DNA of 24,730 nucleotides from Gammaproteobacteria bacterium (lineage in GTDB: Bacteria; Pseudomonadota; Gammaproteobacteria; Pseudomonadales; Cellvibrionaceae): assembly GCA_021151625.1 (NCBI GenBank), contig JAGKWY010000118.1, forward strand, positions 1-24,730, in the 5' to 3' direction. The translations under genes were made by a program, and so were the position numbers. Below the pieces are notes generated by a model. It was given only the letters and a program-made list of their open reading frames with translations, was not told the origin of the DNA and did not search any database. Of this stretch, positions 22,848 through 24,730 are shown in pieces (the first letter of the stretch is position 1; the number at the start of each line of letters is the position of its first letter).

Positions 22848-23567
22848 ATGAGCGATGTGAATTACAAAGAAATTATCGAAAAAGGATTGTGGAGTAACAA
22901 CGCCGCACTGGTGCAAGTGCTCGGCCTCTGTCCACTGCTGGCCGTGAGTTCGACGGTAGTGAATGCTTTGGGTCTTGGCTTGGCAACCCTGCTGGTATTA
23001 ACGACGACTAACATCGCCGTTTCGCTTATTCGCAACTACGTCAGCGATGCCGTGCGCTTACCCGCGTTTGTGATGATTATCGCTTCTGCAGTAACCTGCA
23101 TTGAATTGCTGATGAAGGCCTACACCTACGAGCTCTATCAAATTCTGGGCTTGTTTATTCCACTGATTGTTACCAACTGCGCCGTGCTCGGCCGTGCTGA
23201 TGCATTTGCCAGCAAGCACAAACTGGTCCCCGCTGCAGTTGATGGCTTTATGATGGGCATGGGCTTTCTGCTGGTACTTGTCTGCGTAGGCGCAGTGCGC
23301 GAGTTACTGGGAACCGGCCATATTTTTGCCGATATGCAATTGCTGTTTGGTGAATCCGCGCGCAGCTGGCAACTCAATGTATTCGGTGCAGATTACCCCA
23401 ATATGATTTTTGCGCTGTTACCACCAGGCGCATTTATCGTGGTAGGTTTTTTAATCGCCATTAAAAATATTGTGGATGAAAAGCGCAAACAACGTGCGGC
23501 CACTGCGCAAAAATCCGAAGCCAGCAAAGGTAGCAAGCGCGTCCGCACTACCGGCACAGTTGCCTGA
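22848..23567 (+). CDS. rsxE: Rnf/Rsx electron transport complex subunit E
   Basis: Six-helix membrane subunit homologous to RsxA, 239 residues. VLGLCPLLAVS (Cys28) and IVTNCAVLGRADAFA (Cys111) are the inverted-repeat cysteine motifs paired with those of RsxA. The last 25 residues are basic and Ser/Lys-rich (KSEASKGSKRVR). GAGGAG overlaps the end of rsxG, and the ATG is 3 bp after that stop. It is the last gene of the operon; nth, which often follows in other gammaproteobacteria, is not here. Confidence 0.96.
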   Translation: MSDVNYKEIIEKGLWSNNAALVQVLGLCPLLAVSSTVVNALGLGLATLLVLTTTNIAVSLIRNYVSDAVRLPAFVMIIASAVTCIELLMKAYTYELYQILGLFIPLIVTNCAVLGRADAFASKHKLVPAAVDGFMMGMGFLLVLVCVGAVRELLGTGHIFADMQLLFGESARSWQLNVFGADYPNMIFALLPPGAFIVVGFLIAIKNIVDEKRKQRAATAQKSEASKGSKRVRTTGTVA

Positions 23568-23578
23568 TTCAATTCTGT

Positions 23579-23612
23579 AATGCTAAGGTCACACTCAGGC
23601 CTTAGCATTTTT
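23579..23612 (+). terminator. Rho-independent terminator of the rsx operon
   Basis: AATGCTAAGG (23579-23588) and CCTTAGCATT (23600-23609) form a 10-bp stem with an 11-nt loop, followed by a run of T. It starts 11 bp after the rsxE stop. Confidence 0.88.
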
Positions 23613-23649
23613 CTGTTGTTAATTCCTTTCCCGATTCGCATCCAACTCG

Positions 23650-23655
23650 TATAAA
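23650..23655 (+). promoter_or_regulatory. Candidate -10 box of mscS
   Basis: TATAAA lies 32 bp before the mscS ATG, after the rsx terminator. No convincing -35 was found at 16-18 bp (TTTCCC at 17). A separate promoter is expected here because of the terminator. Confidence 0.35.
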
Positions 23656-23687
23656 CATTTTTTGTTTCTGCAGACTCGAGGTTCCCC

Positions 23688-24527
23688 ATGTTCAATATTG
23701 AAGAAGCCAAACTCATCGCCTTCTACGACAAGTTCGTTGCGCCCTGGAGCATGAAAATTCTGATTGCGCTGCTGATCTTCCTCATCGGGCAAATGGTGGC
23801 AAAAATTGTTGCGCGGGTGCTGGGAAAAGTATTAAGGCACACCAAGCTGGATAAAATTTTGGTGGATTTTATCCAGTCGCTGGTCAATGCCCTGTTATTG
23901 GTATTTGTGATTGTCGCAGCGCTGGATCAGTTGGGTGTTAACACCAATTCGGTGATTGCCGTATTGGGTGCAGCGGGTTTGGCAATTGGTTTGGCCCTGC
24001 AAGGTTCGCTACAAAATTTCGCCGCCGGTTTTATGTTGTTAATTTTTCGTCCATTTAAAGACGGTGATTTTGTTGATGCAGCCGGCACCTCGGGCATAGT
24101 GGAAAAAATTGGTATTTTTTCCACTACCTTACGCACCGGTGACAACAAAGAAGTAATCATCCCCAACGGTTCCATCTACAGCGGCAATATCATCAACTAC
24201 TCCAAGCGCGCCACTCGCCGTATAGATATGATTTTCAGCATCGGTTATGGCGACGATATCCGCCTCGCACGCGATGTAATCGCTGCCATCATCAAAACCG
24301 AGCCGCGTATCTTGTTTGAACCGGAAACCCAAATTGTTGTAGGGGAACTGGGAGCCAGCAGTGTTAACTTCTTTGTACGCCCCTGGGTAAAAACCGATGA
24401 CTATTGGGATGTCCGTTTTTCCCTGAACGAAAAGATCAAACTGGCCTTTGATGAACACGGCATTACCATCCCCTTTCCGCAAATGGATGTTCACTGGAAC
24501 AAGCAATCAAATAAACCAACGGTGTAA
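23688..24527 (+). CDS. mscS: Small-conductance mechanosensitive channel, MscS family
   Basis: Inner-membrane heptameric channel that opens under membrane tension and releases solutes on hypo-osmotic shock. The 279 residues fit the short MscS type (E. coli 286). Three N-terminal helices lie at about 21-42, 62-82 and 88-120. The pore helix region has the Gly/Ala pattern LGAAGLAIGLALQGSLQNFAAGFMLL, shown here as the family hallmark. The cytoplasmic beta domain starts at RPFKDGDFV, and PNGSIYSGNIINYS is also conserved. GAGG lies 6 nt before the ATG. It stands alone after the rsx terminator. Confidence 0.94.
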   Translation: MFNIEEAKLIAFYDKFVAPWSMKILIALLIFLIGQMVAKIVARVLGKVLRHTKLDKILVDFIQSLVNALLLVFVIVAALDQLGVNTNSVIAVLGAAGLAIGLALQGSLQNFAAGFMLLIFRPFKDGDFVDAAGTSGIVEKIGIFSTTLRTGDNKEVIIPNGSIYSGNIINYSKRATRRIDMIFSIGYGDDIRLARDVIAAIIKTEPRILFEPETQIVVGELGASSVNFFVRPWVKTDDYWDVRFSLNEKIKLAFDEHGITIPFPQMDVHWNKQSNKPTV

Positions 24528-24553
24528 TTCCCGTTATCGCTCAAACGCCATTA

Positions 24554-24589
24554 CCGCTATAAAGTCAGACAAATTCGGCTTTATAGCGG
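24554..24589. repeat. Stem-loop downstream of mscS
   Basis: CCGCTATAAAG (24554-24564) and CTTTATAGCGG (24579-24589) form a perfect 11-bp stem with a 14-nt loop, 26 bp after the mscS stop. There is no T-run on either side. It may still act as a terminator or an mRNA 3'-end stabiliser. Beyond it (24590-24730) I see only a 7-bp inverted repeat (24644-24650, 24659-24665), a weak promoter-like TTGACG/TAACCT pair (24659-24687), and an ATG at 24723 that may start a gene running out of the window. Confidence 0.5.
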
Positions 24590-24730
24590 CCGAAACACCC
24601 TATCGCCCCTTAGGTTATGCCCCGGATTGAAGCAGCTGCAAAGTCGTCAAAAATTGCCTTGACGATGATTTAACCTGCTCTTAACCTAGGCGCCCTTTTT
24701 TCTCCAAGCTCTGGTTGCTGTTATGACCTA

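Overview
The window looks like a chromosomal segment of a gammaproteobacterium, most likely Cellvibrio or a close relative (Cellvibrionaceae). Moderate GC, a Pseudomonas-like metG followed by an rsx/rnf operon, and long serine tracts in a secreted-type protein all fit. The genus is an inference from protein style and gene order; no 16S or other marker gene is present.

Layout. Positions 1-3811 (minus strand): aspS with its terminator, fmdB, then mtgA, a DUF4124 protein and a small Rieske ferredoxin, the last three closely spaced as one probable operon. Positions 4031-5770 (plus): a DUF1704/MATCAP-like putative metallopeptidase and a small orphan gene. Positions 5794-6180 (minus): another orphan. 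Positions 6346-8292 (plus): a di-heme cytochrome c lipoprotein related to RoxA and MauG/CcpA-type peroxidases. Positions 8571-10655 (plus): a seven-repeat FG-GAP beta-propeller protein with a polyserine insert and no visible signal peptide. Positions 10766-12052 (minus): tilS. Positions 12125-14523 (plus): an S9 peptidase overlapping greB. Positions 14628-14987 (minus): a DUF4870 membrane protein. Positions 15223-17298 (plus): metG. Positions 17299-17609: a spacer with an inverted pair of REP-like palindromes and a good sigma70-type promoter. Positions 17610-23567 (plus): rsxABCDGE. Positions 23688-24527 (plus): mscS.

Functionally most of this is housekeeping: tRNA charging and modification (aspS, metG, tilS), transcript cleavage (greB), peptidoglycan synthesis (mtgA), osmotic protection (mscS) and membrane electron transfer (rsx). 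The accessory part is 4031-10655.

The most notable observation is the rsxB-rsxC junction. The rsxC frame has no start that would supply the first ~88 residues of the family, including the GGIHPPE region. The preceding residues (PLTAPSVPI) lie instead at the end of an overlong rsxB, in a different frame. This indicates a deletion plus frameshift, either real or an assembly error. Other points are the REP pair, the signal-less FG-GAP propeller with a slippage-prone serine repeat, the three-copy coiled-coil tail of RsxC, and the HExxxH/QEGMA protein. I saw no CRISPR array, insertion sequence, rRNA, tRNA or clear defence system.
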